NCBI GenBank assembly: GCA_041665525.1
Contig: JBAYIS010000004.1
Location: 120,013-184,012, forward strand
Length of the DNA stretch: 64,000 nucleotides
Origin: UBA8401 sp041665525
GTDB taxonomy: Bacteria > Bacteroidota > Ignavibacteria > UBA10030 > UBA8401
Reading direction: 5' to 3'
Made by a program: the position numbers and the translations under genes. Positions 1-8,543 of this stretch are shown in pieces. The notes under the pieces were generated by a model that ran no database searches, was not told the origin of the DNA, and saw only the letters and a list, made by a program, of their open reading frames with translations. Numbering within the stretch: the stretch's first letter is position 1; each line of letters starts with the position of its first letter.

Positions 1-1
1 A

Positions 2-148
2 GTGAAAACGGCAGTGATCAACAAACGCGCCGGCGGTATGGGACTCATCTCCGGACGGAAAGCATTCCAGAAACCGATGAAGGACGGCGTTGCCATCCTG
101 AATGCGATCCAGGATGTGTATCTCTCCAAGGAAGTGACAATAGCATAA
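2..148 (+). CDS. Class I fructose-bisphosphate aldolase, C-terminal fragment
   Basis: This is the last 48 residues of a protein that starts outside the window. The fragment reads through an INKRAGGMGLISGRKAFQ segment and ends in LNAIQDVYLSKE, which matches the C-terminus of class I (Schiff-base) fructose-1,6-bisphosphate aldolases of the bacterial/archaeal type. The enzyme splits fructose-1,6-bisphosphate into two triose phosphates in cytoplasmic glycolysis or gluconeogenesis. The glycine-rich part is the phosphate-binding end of the barrel. It stops with TAA at 146-148 and a strong hairpin terminator follows 9 bases later, so it is the last gene of its transcript. Family assignment rests only on this tail. 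Confidence 0.75.
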   Translation: MKTAVINKRAGGMGLISGRKAFQKPMKDGVAILNAIQDVYLSKEVTIA

Positions 149-157
149 CGACGATTT

Positions 158-194
158 CTGTAGGACACCATGGTATGGTGTCCTACAGTTTTTT
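158..194 (+). terminator. Rho-independent terminator after the aldolase
   Basis: A perfect 13-bp stem (158-170 paired with 176-188), a 5-base loop and a run of six T (189-194). It lies directly after the aldolase stop and closes that transcript. Confidence 0.93.
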
Positions 195-241
195 AACAGA
201 GGAAATTCCGCATACAATTTTTGATAAACGGTTACAATGTG

Positions 242-281
242 AAGCGTCAACTGCTGCAGTTTGCATCGTGACGCTTTTTTT
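242..281 (+). terminator. Second hairpin with T-run just before the HAD gene (terminator or attenuator)
   Basis: An 8-bp stem (242-249 with 269-276) encloses a 19-base loop that can itself fold (249-253 with 257-261). Seven T (275-281) follow. The T-run ends 5 bases before the ATG at 287, so the structure either terminates read-through or belongs to the leader of the next gene. Confidence 0.6.
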
Positions 282-286
282 ATTTT

Positions 287-940
287 ATGAAACGATATAA
301 GTGCATCATCTTTGACATGGACGGGACGCTGACGCAGACGAATCAATTGATCTATGATTCGTTCAACCATATCGCGGAAAAGTATATTAAAAAACGGTTG
401 TCGCAGCAGGAGATCATCGCGCTGTTTGGCCCTCCAGAAAAAGAAGCGGTGGAAAAAATGATCGGATCCGAACGAATCGATGCCGCTATGAAGGAATATT
501 ACGATTTCTATCATGTCCGTCACAATGAACTCGCATCGATCTTTCCGGGGACGAAAGAGATCCTGGCATTCCTGCGGTCGAAAGGTGTTTTAATCGCGCT
601 ATTCACCGGGAAAGGGAGACGAACAACCGAGATAACCCTCGAACAATTCGAAATTAGTTCGTACTTTGACGTCACTGTAACAGGAGATGATGTCGACGAG
701 TTCAAACCTTCCGGGGACGGAATTCGCAAGATCATGAATAAATTCTCACTACATCCCGGCGATGTGTTGATGGTGGGAGATGCTGTGGCGGATTTTAGAG
801 CGTCGAGGGAATCGGGGGTTGCCATTGCGTCAGTACTGTGGGATTCCTATGGTAAGGATGAGGTGCTGAAATTATATCCCGATTTCATTTTTCATGAAGT
901 GCGGGTATTTTTCGATTGGTTGAAAGAAATGTATCAATAG
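287..940 (+). CDS. HAD-superfamily hydrolase, phosphoglycolate-phosphatase-like
   Basis: A 217-residue cytoplasmic haloacid-dehalogenase phosphatase. Motif I is FDMDGT with nucleophile D10 and general acid D12. Motif II is T107 in LFTGKG, motif III is K140, and motif IV is the GDAVAD segment with D165 and D169 for magnesium. An alpha-helical cap (about residues 15-85) makes it a subclass I member like Gph or pyrophosphatase PpaX. The natural substrate cannot be read from the sequence. ATG 287 is chosen because motif I begins at residue 9, leaving no room for a later start. No Shine-Dalgarno is visible, since a hairpin and T-run occupy the upstream bases. The next gene starts about 45 bases after the stop. 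Confidence 0.85.
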   Translation: MKRYKCIIFDMDGTLTQTNQLIYDSFNHIAEKYIKKRLSQQEIIALFGPPEKEAVEKMIGSERIDAAMKEYYDFYHVRHNELASIFPGTKEILAFLRSKGVLIALFTGKGRRTTEITLEQFEISSYFDVTVTGDDVDEFKPSGDGIRKIMNKFSLHPGDVLMVGDAVADFRASRESGVAIASVLWDSYGKDEVLKLYPDFIFHEVRVFFDWLKEMYQ

Positions 941-985
941 TATCAACCGGGTAATATGGATATACGTCAGATAGATGGGAAAATA

Positions 986-2305
986 ATGAAATCAACAATT
1001 GCTTTGCTACTTGTCATCGCATTTTCGGTGAGTGCTCAGGTGAAGATCTACGGATTGCGGGCATATGCCAATGATGACGAATACCGTCCACCCGTTATCA
1101 TGCAGGGCGAACAAGTAACGATCGAATTCGATATAACAATATCGCAGCCGCCCGATCTCCGTATCGTTTTCCGTCATGCAAGCAAAGACTGGGTGGTAGA
1201 CGACAATCTTTTCGTGAACGATCCGCCTAAGATCCGTTCGGAGGCGCTGCTATTCTCTCCCGCACCGACTGGAATCTATCATTATACATTTCGGTACAAG
1301 AATTCTTTCCCCAATTCAAAAAATTTCGTCGAGTTCGTCTATTCCGGGAATTACATCTACACGATCGTCGATCATGGTGAAGATAATCGGGAAATTGCGT
1401 CAGGAAAATTCATTGTTGCGGAAAATGCCGTTCCGGTATCGATGACATTAAGGAACATCTATCACTCGGACTTTGCCCCTCCTATGAATCAGGTGAACCA
1501 AGTAACCGTGAATGTTGCAGCGCCGTCTGATTTTGTGGCTGGTGACATAAATAGCATACAACATTCCGATGTCACCGTCGTCGATATCATCAGAAATTGG
1601 GATTTGGAACATCCAGAAAGAATCGATGTCAATGACCGAAATCCGGAAACATTTGTCGATGATTTTATCCATCCGAACAAGACATTCTCAAAAAGAGATC
1701 TGTTTGTAGGCAATGAATATCGCCGCCTGGATCTTTCCTCCATTGAGTGGTATCCCAACAACACGCTCGTATTGCTGCATAATCAACCGGACGTGTCACG
1801 TTTCCAGTGGCAATCGAAACCCGATGCGAACGGCGCGTCCAAGTTGAAGGCTTTTACCGGCTCCAACAGTGATTATCTCGAGGTCATCGTGCGCCTTCGT
1901 CTGCCGCGATCACCTGGAAAGAAAATCTTTTTTGCAGGTTCATGCACTCAATGGCAAGTGCTTTCTCAAAATGAAATGAAGTTGGACTCAACGACCGGAC
2001 TCTATATACTTCGACAATGGCTGCGCCGTGGTGTGTATGACTATCAATATGTCCTGGGAGATATCGGTGAAGATGGGACTGTGATCGATCAGGATTGGTA
2101 CACGCTGGAAGGGAATGACTGGCGCACCATCAACCGGTATATTGCGCTGGTGTATTATCGCGACCGAAGATTCGGCGGTTTCGACCGAGTTGTCGGTTTT
2201 GTTCGGGGAAGAAATCCTGGAACGAATGAATCCGGGAAAGCAGCCACGGTAACGGGCCCTGTAATGCAAAAATCGCCGCCGGTGATAAAAATGGAAAGGA
2301 AATAA
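986..2305 (+). CDS. DUF5103 / type 9 secretion system plug-family protein
   Basis: 439 residues with an N-terminal signal peptide (MKSTIALLLVIAFSVSAQ). Family hallmarks in order are an N-terminal beta domain (IYHYTFRYKNSFPN, SGNYIYTIVD), a central GNEYRRLDLS segment, and a C-terminal CBM48/E-set-like domain (GVYDYQYVLGD, EGNDWRTINRYIALVYYRD). These match DUF5103. In Bacteroidetes a DUF5103 protein closes the periplasmic side of the SprA translocon of the type 9 secretion system, so it should act in the periplasm or at the outer membrane. ATG 986 is preferred over ATG 956 because the signal peptide starts there. The Gfo/Idh gene begins 1 base after the stop. A protein with a T9SS sorting tail lies at 47556-48698. 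Confidence 0.8.
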   Translation: MKSTIALLLVIAFSVSAQVKIYGLRAYANDDEYRPPVIMQGEQVTIEFDITISQPPDLRIVFRHASKDWVVDDNLFVNDPPKIRSEALLFSPAPTGIYHYTFRYKNSFPNSKNFVEFVYSGNYIYTIVDHGEDNREIASGKFIVAENAVPVSMTLRNIYHSDFAPPMNQVNQVTVNVAAPSDFVAGDINSIQHSDVTVVDIIRNWDLEHPERIDVNDRNPETFVDDFIHPNKTFSKRDLFVGNEYRRLDLSSIEWYPNNTLVLLHNQPDVSRFQWQSKPDANGASKLKAFTGSNSDYLEVIVRLRLPRSPGKKIFFAGSCTQWQVLSQNEMKLDSTTGLYILRQWLRRGVYDYQYVLGDIGEDGTVIDQDWYTLEGNDWRTINRYIALVYYRDRRFGGFDRVVGFVRGRNPGTNESGKAATVTGPVMQKSPPVIKMERK

Positions 2306-2306
2306 A

Positions 2307-3299
2307 ATGTCGAAGGTTAAGGTTGGCGTCATCGGCGTTGGTCACCTCGGTTCATTACACTCAAAGATGTATGCGGAGATCGATGCTGCGGAATTCATTG
2401 GTGTTTTCGATGTGAACGAAGAAAAACGAAACGAGGTTGCGGCGAAATATAAGGTAAAGCCTTTTTCTTCTCTGGAAGAATTGTTGGAAAAGATCGATGC
2501 TGTCAGTATTGCGACCGTCACTACCACCCATCATAAAGTAGCACAACAGGTGCTGCATGCCGGGAAGCATGTGCTGATTGAGAAACCGATTACCTCAACA
2601 CTCGAAGAAGCAGATGAATTGATTACCCTTGCTCAGAAAAAAAACGTAGTGATTCAGGTAGGACATATTGAACGGTTTAATCCGGCAATCATTTCTTTGG
2701 AGTCTTACCAATTGAAACCGATGTTCATCGAATCCCATCGTCTTGCACAATTCAACCCGCGGGGGACTGATGTGGCAGTCGTGCTTGATCTGATGATCCA
2801 TGATATCGATATCATACTTAGTCTGGTAAATTCGCCGGTGAAGCAAATCGATGCGAACGGCGTTGCCGTTGTGTCGGACACACCGGATATTGCTAATGCA
2901 CGTCTGCAATTTGAAAACGGATGCGTTGCCAATGTCACCGCCAGCCGGATATCCAGGAATAAGATGCGCAAAATGCGGATGTTTCAGAGTAATGCATATA
3001 TAGCCATCGATTTCCAACAGGGAAGTGCCGATGTTTTCCGGTTGGGCAATGAAGGGGAAGGAAGTATCTGGTCGACGATGTTGCTGGGACAAATCGGTGA
3101 AGGGAAAAAGAAACGGAGCATCATTTATGAACAGCCGGAGATCAAAAAGATCAATGCATTAAAATATGAACTGGAATCATTCCTGAAGAGCGTTCAGACC
3201 GGATCCCGTCCCGTCGTCAATGGTGAGGACGGCAGATTGGCACTCCAAGTAGCGCAGCAGATCATGTCAAAAATCCAGGTGCAGAAATTCAATGTGTAA
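2307..3299 (+). CDS. Gfo/Idh/MocA-family NAD(P)-dependent oxidoreductase
   Basis: 330 residues. The Rossmann motif GVIGVGHLGSLHS lies at residues 7-19 and the family EKP motif with catalytic K93 at 92-94. The substrate-binding half includes MIHDIDI (H165, D166). Members oxidise or reduce a hydroxyl of a sugar or nucleotide sugar. The GHLGSLHSKMY type of N-terminus is typical of the subgroup containing UDP-N-acetylglucosamine 3-dehydrogenases that act in modified lipid A synthesis, but the substrate is not proven here. GGAAA precedes ATG 2307. The gene is packed against the T9SS plug gene, so the two are probably cotranscribed. Confidence 0.85.
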   Translation: MSKVKVGVIGVGHLGSLHSKMYAEIDAAEFIGVFDVNEEKRNEVAAKYKVKPFSSLEELLEKIDAVSIATVTTTHHKVAQQVLHAGKHVLIEKPITSTLEEADELITLAQKKNVVIQVGHIERFNPAIISLESYQLKPMFIESHRLAQFNPRGTDVAVVLDLMIHDIDIILSLVNSPVKQIDANGVAVVSDTPDIANARLQFENGCVANVTASRISRNKMRKMRMFQSNAYIAIDFQQGSADVFRLGNEGEGSIWSTMLLGQIGEGKKKRSIIYEQPEIKKINALKYELESFLKSVQTGSRPVVNGEDGRLALQVAQQIMSKIQVQKFNV

Positions 3300-3343
3300 T
3301 TTTATTTCCATATTCAAAATCAGCAAACAAGAAAAATGTTACA

Positions 3344-4750
3344 ATGATGAAGCTTGAGATGACGAATACATATTTAAGGAAAATTGGTGCAGTAGCAGAT
3401 GCGCTGTCAATACATGCGTACGTAGTTGGAGGATATGTACGGGATAAAATACTCGGGAAAGAGGTGACGGATATTGATGTTGTTGTTGTTGGCAATGGGA
3501 TCGAATTTGCAGAAGCAGTCGCTGTAGCATTAAAAAAAAGGAAGATCGTGACATATGAAAAATTCGGTACGGCGATGCTGCCAACCGAAGGGGGAAAAAT
3601 AGAATTTGTCGGCGCCCGCAAAGAAAGCTATCATCGAGAATCGCGCAATCCCACGGTCGAGGTCGGCACGTTGGAAGAGGATCTCTCACGGAGGGATTTT
3701 ACGATGAATGCGATGGCGATCTCAATCAATGCTGCAACGTGGGGCGAAGTGATCGACCCGTTTTTCGGTGCGGCTGATCTGCAGAACAGGACCATACGGA
3801 CACCCCTGGATCCAGAAACGACCTTTGACGATGATCCGCTTCGGATCATGAGGGCGATCCGTTTTTCAGCCCAGGTCGATTTTATGATCGATGGGAAGAC
3901 TTTCGAAGCCATACCGAAAATGAAAGAGCGCCTTTCCATCATTTCGCAGGAACGGATCACCGAAGAGTTTATGAAGATCATGGCAAGCCCAAAGCCATCT
4001 GTGGGCTTGCGGTTGTTGTTCGACACTGGCATTCTGAAAATCATATTTCCTGAAGTTGCAGATCTATCAGGCGTTGATCAACGGCAGGATCATCATCATA
4101 AAGATGTATTTCTTCACACGTGTCAGGTGGTCGATAATATCAGCGGCATGACGGACAACCTATATTTGCGTTTTGCAGCGTTATTGCATGATATCGCCAA
4201 GCCGAAAACGAAAAAGTTCATCGAGGGCACCGGTTGGACATTCCACGGTCACGAAGAGATCGGGGCACGAATGGTGAAGCATATTTTCCGCCGATTGAAA
4301 CTACCGTTGGAACATGTTCCCTATGTTGAAAAAATTGTCCGATTGCATCAACGTCCTATGCAGCTGGTGGATGAGACAGTAACAGATTCAGCGGTTCGCC
4401 GGATCTTATTTGAAGCCGGTGAACAGATCGATGACCTTATGATACTGTGTCGTGCCGATATCACATCGAAAAATCCGAAATTGGTGAAGCAATATTCCGA
4501 AAATTACGACCTTGTCTATGCGAAGATGAAAGAGGTAGAAGAAAAGGACAAATTAAGGTCATTTCAACCCCCCGTGCGAGGTGATGAGATCATGAAGATC
4601 TGCAATCTACCGGCAGGAAAGCTTGTCGGTATATTAAAATCAATGATCGAAGAGGCAATATTGGAGGGTAAAATTCCCAATGAACATGATCCTGCGCTCC
4701 AATTTCTCCTAGAAATTAAAGATGAAGTGATGCAACAACACCACACATAG
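3344..4750 (+). CDS. cca: CCA-adding tRNA nucleotidyltransferase with HD domain
   Basis: 468 residues. A class II nucleotidyltransferase head carries GGYVRD (29-34), the metal-binding DID pair (43-45), the RRD loop at 116-118 (DLSRRDFTMNAMA) and the downstream RNA-binding neck. A C-terminal HD phosphohydrolase domain follows, with LLHDIAKPK at H282-D283. The enzyme builds or repairs the CCA end of tRNA in the cytoplasm. Bacterial poly(A) polymerases share this fold, but the motif set and HD domain favour the tRNA enzyme. In-frame starts also exist at 3347 and 3359; the longest is listed. It ends the upstream plus-strand run, 181 bases before tolC. Confidence 0.85.
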   Translation: MMKLEMTNTYLRKIGAVADALSIHAYVVGGYVRDKILGKEVTDIDVVVVGNGIEFAEAVAVALKKRKIVTYEKFGTAMLPTEGGKIEFVGARKESYHRESRNPTVEVGTLEEDLSRRDFTMNAMAISINAATWGEVIDPFFGAADLQNRTIRTPLDPETTFDDDPLRIMRAIRFSAQVDFMIDGKTFEAIPKMKERLSIISQERITEEFMKIMASPKPSVGLRLLFDTGILKIIFPEVADLSGVDQRQDHHHKDVFLHTCQVVDNISGMTDNLYLRFAALLHDIAKPKTKKFIEGTGWTFHGHEEIGARMVKHIFRRLKLPLEHVPYVEKIVRLHQRPMQLVDETVTDSAVRRILFEAGEQIDDLMILCRADITSKNPKLVKQYSENYDLVYAKMKEVEEKDKLRSFQPPVRGDEIMKICNLPAGKLVGILKSMIEEAILEGKIPNEHDPALQFLLEIKDEVMQQHHT

Positions 4751-4869
4751 TCAAAATCATTCGCTATTTGACGATATCACCTCTTTTTCCTTCCGCTTAC
4801 GTTTCGTACTATTCTTGTTAAACTTGATTCGAATTATGCAGTCCAAACGGTAAGAATTATGAACTTTCT

Positions 4870-4899
4870 TGTAACTTTTAGTAGTGCGACCCGTTAAAA
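4870..4899 (+). promoter_or_regulatory. Putative ECF-type promoter of the efflux operon
   Basis: TGTAACTTTT (4870-4879), then 12 bases, then CGTTAAAAT (4892-4900). From the AACTT core to TTAAAA is 16 bases, the spacing known for sigma-E class promoters. The same layout precedes the ECF sigma gene at 38566. It lies about 30 bases upstream of the tolC ATG. This is inferred from pattern only. Confidence 0.4.
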
Positions 4900-4931
4900 T
4901 CACTTAGTTTTGTTAAATTTTGGAGAAAGCA

Positions 4932-6248
4932 ATGAATAAAATCCTCGCTATTGTGCTATTTTCGCTGTTTTTAAATATAACACTTCAAGCACAAGAGAAA
5001 TTGTCCCTTCAACAAGCAATACAAACCGCTCTCGATAAAAATATAGATGTTATCCGCTCCAAGAATTCAATGCAAAGTGCAGACGCTAATGTCACTTCAT
5101 CCTTTGGAAATTTCCTCCCTTCACTATCGGCATCAGCAGGTGTAGGTCGCAGCGGTTCGTCATTCGACCCGACACTTTTCATTCCATCAGGTGTTTCTGC
5201 AAATGGAAGTGCAAGCGCAGGATTGAATGCAAATATGGTCATCTTTGACGGATTTCGTAATTTATCAACATATAACCGGGCTTCATCTTCTGCAGATGCA
5301 GCAGCATTCAATTTTGCTAAACAAAAACAAACCACGGTTCTTTTGGTAGAACAGGCATATCTGACAGTATTGCGCAACGAACAATTATTGAAAGTAAGCC
5401 AGGAAAATCTAAAACGTTCTCAACAGCAACTCTCACGGATTGAGGAATCGAACAAAGTAGGTGCGCTGGCAAAATCCGATGTGTATCGGCAGCAAGTGCA
5501 GACGGCAAACGACGAACTAGCGCTTATTAATGCTCAGAGCAATTACGACAATTCAAAACAGGACCTGCTCTATCTTTTGGCACTCGATGTGACAAAGGAA
5601 TATGAATTTGCTGATGCTACCGTAATTCAGGAACTCAATGCTTTGGTATTGGACTCTCTCCGGCAGGAATACGCCGATTACAATAAATTAGTACAGGAAG
5701 CTCTTGAAGCCAGGCCCGACTATCAATCGTCGGTGCTGGCAAAACGCGTTTCGGAAAGCGATCTGACCATTTCACGATCCGGCCATTATCCAACTCTCAG
5801 TCTGAATGCGGGATATGGTTATTCAGGGAATGATCTTGGAACATTGACAGATACGAAAACATGGAATTGGAGACTCTCGTTATCTTTGCCGATCTTCAGC
5901 GGCTTTCAGACGAGCACATCGGTACAGGCAAGCCAATTGAACTATGAATTGGCAGAACAACAAGTTGAACAGGCGAAACGAAACGTAGCGAAAGAAGTGA
6001 AATCGGCTCTGCTCAATCTTGAAGCAGCCCGCAAGCGGTATGATGTTTCATTGAAGAATGTAAAATCCGCAGAAGAGGACCGCAGGATTGCCGAAGAACG
6101 TTATAATCTCGGTTCGAACACGCTGCTGGACCTCTTAGTAGCAACGGCAAATTTCACACAAGCGCAAAGTAATAAAGTATCTTCGTCTTATGATTTTGTG
6201 TATGCGAAACTGCAGTTCAGGATCGCCGTGGGAAGAGAAAAGTATTAA
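4932..6248 (+). CDS. TolC-family outer membrane efflux protein
   Basis: 438 residues with a signal peptide (residues 1-20). Two repeats of the outer membrane efflux family follow: amphipathic helices rich in Ala/Gln (LSLQQAIQTALDKN, QAYLTVLRNEQLLKVSQENL) and beta segments (YPTLSLNAGYGYSG, PIFSGFQTS). The trimer forms the outer membrane duct and periplasmic tunnel of a tripartite pump. The GSNTLLDLLVA segment near the C-terminus is characteristic. ATG 4932 is chosen because GGAG sits 7 bases upstream; a TTG at 4920 would only add four residues. It is the first gene of an operon with an HlyD/MacA adaptor, a TPR protein, an ATPase and two permeases. Confidence 0.9.
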   Translation: MNKILAIVLFSLFLNITLQAQEKLSLQQAIQTALDKNIDVIRSKNSMQSADANVTSSFGNFLPSLSASAGVGRSGSSFDPTLFIPSGVSANGSASAGLNANMVIFDGFRNLSTYNRASSSADAAAFNFAKQKQTTVLLVEQAYLTVLRNEQLLKVSQENLKRSQQQLSRIEESNKVGALAKSDVYRQQVQTANDELALINAQSNYDNSKQDLLYLLALDVTKEYEFADATVIQELNALVLDSLRQEYADYNKLVQEALEARPDYQSSVLAKRVSESDLTISRSGHYPTLSLNAGYGYSGNDLGTLTDTKTWNWRLSLSLPIFSGFQTSTSVQASQLNYELAEQQVEQAKRNVAKEVKSALLNLEAARKRYDVSLKNVKSAEEDRRIAEERYNLGSNTLLDLLVATANFTQAQSNKVSSSYDFVYAKLQFRIAVGREKY

Positions 6249-6271
6249 TAATATCAAATCATGGAGTAGTT

Positions 6272-7573
6272 ATGGCAAATGGAAAAAAGAATAAAAAGAA
6301 ATTATTCATCTTCTCCGGTATCGGAGTTGTTGCAATCGTTCTGGTGCTCGTAGTTCTTCTCGGAAGCAAAAAAGAGAATATCATCACGGTGCAGTCGGAA
6401 AAAGCGACATTACGAACGATTACGCAGGTAGTGAATGCCTCCGGAAAGATTCAGCCGGAAACAATGGTGAAGATCAACGCAGAAGTGAGCGGTGAAATCA
6501 CCTCACTTCCTGTAAAAGAAGGGGATAAAGTAAAGCGCGGTGATCTGTTGGTGAGAATCAAGCCGGATCAATATCAGGCGCAAGTGGACCGTGCGGAAGC
6601 TGGTCTGCAATCCGCTCGTGCCAATCTGAACCTGCAACAGGCAAACCTCGAAAAAGCGGAATCGGAGTATAAACGTGCTCAGGAACTCTATGAAAAGAAA
6701 CTGCTTTCGGATCAGGAGTTCATCGCCGTGAAGACTTCCTTCAATGCTGCGAAATCTCAATATGCATCGTCACAAGCAGGAGTTCAACAGGCACAAGCCT
6801 CCCTTCGTGATGCAAAAGAAAGTCTGGCAAAAACGACAATCTATTCTCCTATGAACGGTACTGTATCGCAATTGTTATCGGAGCTTGGTGAACGAGTCAG
6901 CGGAAGCAGCTTTACACAGGGCACTCAGATTATGACGGTAGCGGATCTTACGATGATGGAAGCCCGAGTCGATGTTGGTGAAAATGATATCGTTACGATC
7001 TCAATCGGTGACACTGCGCGCATTACGATCGATGCATATCCGGACAAGAAGTTTGTCGGATTTGTCTATGAAATCGCCAATACTGCGAAATCAAAAGGAC
7101 TCGGTACACAAGAAGAAGTAACGAATTTCGAAGTAAAGATCCGGGTTTTGAACAAGGATATCGCACTTCGTCCCGGCATGTCCATGACCGCCGATATTGA
7201 AACTGAAACAAAGAAGAATACTGTCTCTGTTCCGATTCAAAGCGTTACGACTCGTGCACCGAAGCCCAAAGAAGGGGAAAAACCGAAAGAAGAGGCATCA
7301 CAGAATTCTGGCGGTCAAGGCGGACTTTCCATGAACGAAAAACCGGTTGAATGTATCTTTATCGTAGAAAATGGTAAGGCTAAAATGGTTCCCGTAAAGC
7401 GTGGAATCAATGATGAAGGATATGTCGAAATTTCCGAGGGTTTGACGAAAGATATCGAAGTGATCAGTGGATCATATAAAGCGATCAATCGCGACCTGGA
7501 AGACGGTTCGGTAATCAAAGTAGAAAATACATCAGCCAAATTTTCTATGGGAAAACCGGGTGAAAATAAATAA
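6272..7573 (+). CDS. MacA-like periplasmic adaptor (membrane fusion protein)
   Basis: 433 residues. One N-terminal transmembrane anchor (about 11-31) follows a Lys-rich cytoplasmic start. Then come the first half of a lipoyl domain (VSGEITSLPVKEGDKVKRGDLL), a long coiled-coil hairpin (about 95-180, Ala/Gln-rich), the second lipoyl half (TIYSPMNGTVSQLLSELGERV) and a beta-barrel/membrane-proximal region. A hydrophilic Lys/Glu/Pro insert (about 325-350) interrupts the C-terminal part. The protein links the inner-membrane ABC transporter to TolC. GGAG precedes the start. Together with the ATPase and MacB-like permeases this is a type I ABC efflux system; the exported substrate is unknown. Confidence 0.9.
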   Translation: MANGKKNKKKLFIFSGIGVVAIVLVLVVLLGSKKENIITVQSEKATLRTITQVVNASGKIQPETMVKINAEVSGEITSLPVKEGDKVKRGDLLVRIKPDQYQAQVDRAEAGLQSARANLNLQQANLEKAESEYKRAQELYEKKLLSDQEFIAVKTSFNAAKSQYASSQAGVQQAQASLRDAKESLAKTTIYSPMNGTVSQLLSELGERVSGSSFTQGTQIMTVADLTMMEARVDVGENDIVTISIGDTARITIDAYPDKKFVGFVYEIANTAKSKGLGTQEEVTNFEVKIRVLNKDIALRPGMSMTADIETETKKNTVSVPIQSVTTRAPKPKEGEKPKEEASQNSGGQGGLSMNEKPVECIFIVENGKAKMVPVKRGINDEGYVEISEGLTKDIEVISGSYKAINRDLEDGSVIKVENTSAKFSMGKPGENK

Positions 7574-7582
7574 TACAGTTGC

Positions 7583-8536
7583 ATGATGACAATGAATGGT
7601 AAACTAGTTATTCTTCTCTGGATTTCAGGAATTTCGCTCGCCCAGGTGGACAGTACAGGCATTCAGCTGTTGAATAACAAGAAATACAGTGAAGCTCAAT
7701 CGTTCTTTGAAACAGTCCTGAACCGCAATACAAAGGATGCTGAATCGCAATATTATCTTGCCGTAGCATTGTTCTTCCAGCGGAATCTTGATGAAGCTGA
7801 AGATGCCATTGATGAAGCGATCGATCTGAATGATGGTATTGCACGTTACCATATGCTGCGCGGTCAAATTCTAGGGCAGCAGGCGATGAATGCAAATCTT
7901 TTTTCGCAGGGATTGCTTGCACCAAAGATTAAAAATGCATTTTTGCGGGCTTCCGAACTTGATCCGGATAATATTGAAGCACGGCAAGCGCTTTATAATT
8001 ATTATGTCATGGCGCCGGGAATCATGGGAGGAAGCGATGAGAAGGCATTTGCACAGGCGACATTCGTTGTGTCGAAGGATCCCTTCCGCGGCCATCTGAT
8101 GCTTGCGAATTTCTTCATGAGAGTGAAGAAGGACACTGCGGAAGGAGAACAGCAATTTAAAAAGGCCATCGCTGCGGATCCGGATAAAGGAACCGGGTAT
8201 AAACAGTTAGGATATTTGTATGTCAACCGAAGACAATTTTCAGACGCATATTATCAAATGCAGAAGTATATTGACCGTGAGCCGAAGAATCCCGATTCTT
8301 ACGACAGCTATGGTGATGTTCTGAAAGCGGAACAAAAATATGACCTGGCGATTGAAAAATATCGGTATGCACTATCTGTCGATAAAGCGTACAGTCCTTC
8401 CATCTTTTCATTAGCAGAGTGTTATGAACTAACCGGACAAAAGAAGAAAGCAAAAGAAACGTATCAGTGGTACGTTGCAGTAGAACCGCAGGGACGCCGC
8501 ACCATTGCGGCTCAAAAGAAGATCAAAGAATTATAG
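7583..8536 (+). CDS. Exported TPR-repeat protein within the efflux operon
   Basis: 317 residues with a probable signal peptide (KLVILLWISGISLAQ) followed by at least six tetratricopeptide repeats, for example KYSEAQSFFETVLNRNTKDAESQYYLAVALF and KYDLAIEKYRYALSVDKAYSPSIFSLAECYEL. A non-TPR segment at about 115-155 holds an APGIMGGS motif. The protein is likely periplasmic and may scaffold the pump or bind its substrate, but no direct evidence shows this. It begins 10 bases after the adaptor stop and ends 7 bases before the ATPase start, so it is clearly part of the operon. An in-frame ATG at 7592 could be the true start. Confidence 0.75.
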   Translation: MMTMNGKLVILLWISGISLAQVDSTGIQLLNNKKYSEAQSFFETVLNRNTKDAESQYYLAVALFFQRNLDEAEDAIDEAIDLNDGIARYHMLRGQILGQQAMNANLFSQGLLAPKIKNAFLRASELDPDNIEARQALYNYYVMAPGIMGGSDEKAFAQATFVVSKDPFRGHLMLANFFMRVKKDTAEGEQQFKKAIAADPDKGTGYKQLGYLYVNRRQFSDAYYQMQKYIDREPKNPDSYDSYGDVLKAEQKYDLAIEKYRYALSVDKAYSPSIFSLAECYELTGQKKKAKETYQWYVAVEPQGRRTIAAQKKIKEL

Positions 8537-8543
8537 AGGACCT

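Noticed and set aside
2595..3092. Open frame of 165 codons antisense to the Gfo/Idh gene
   Set aside because: Contained in a gene with clear family motifs; His/Cys-rich nonsense composition and no motif of its own.
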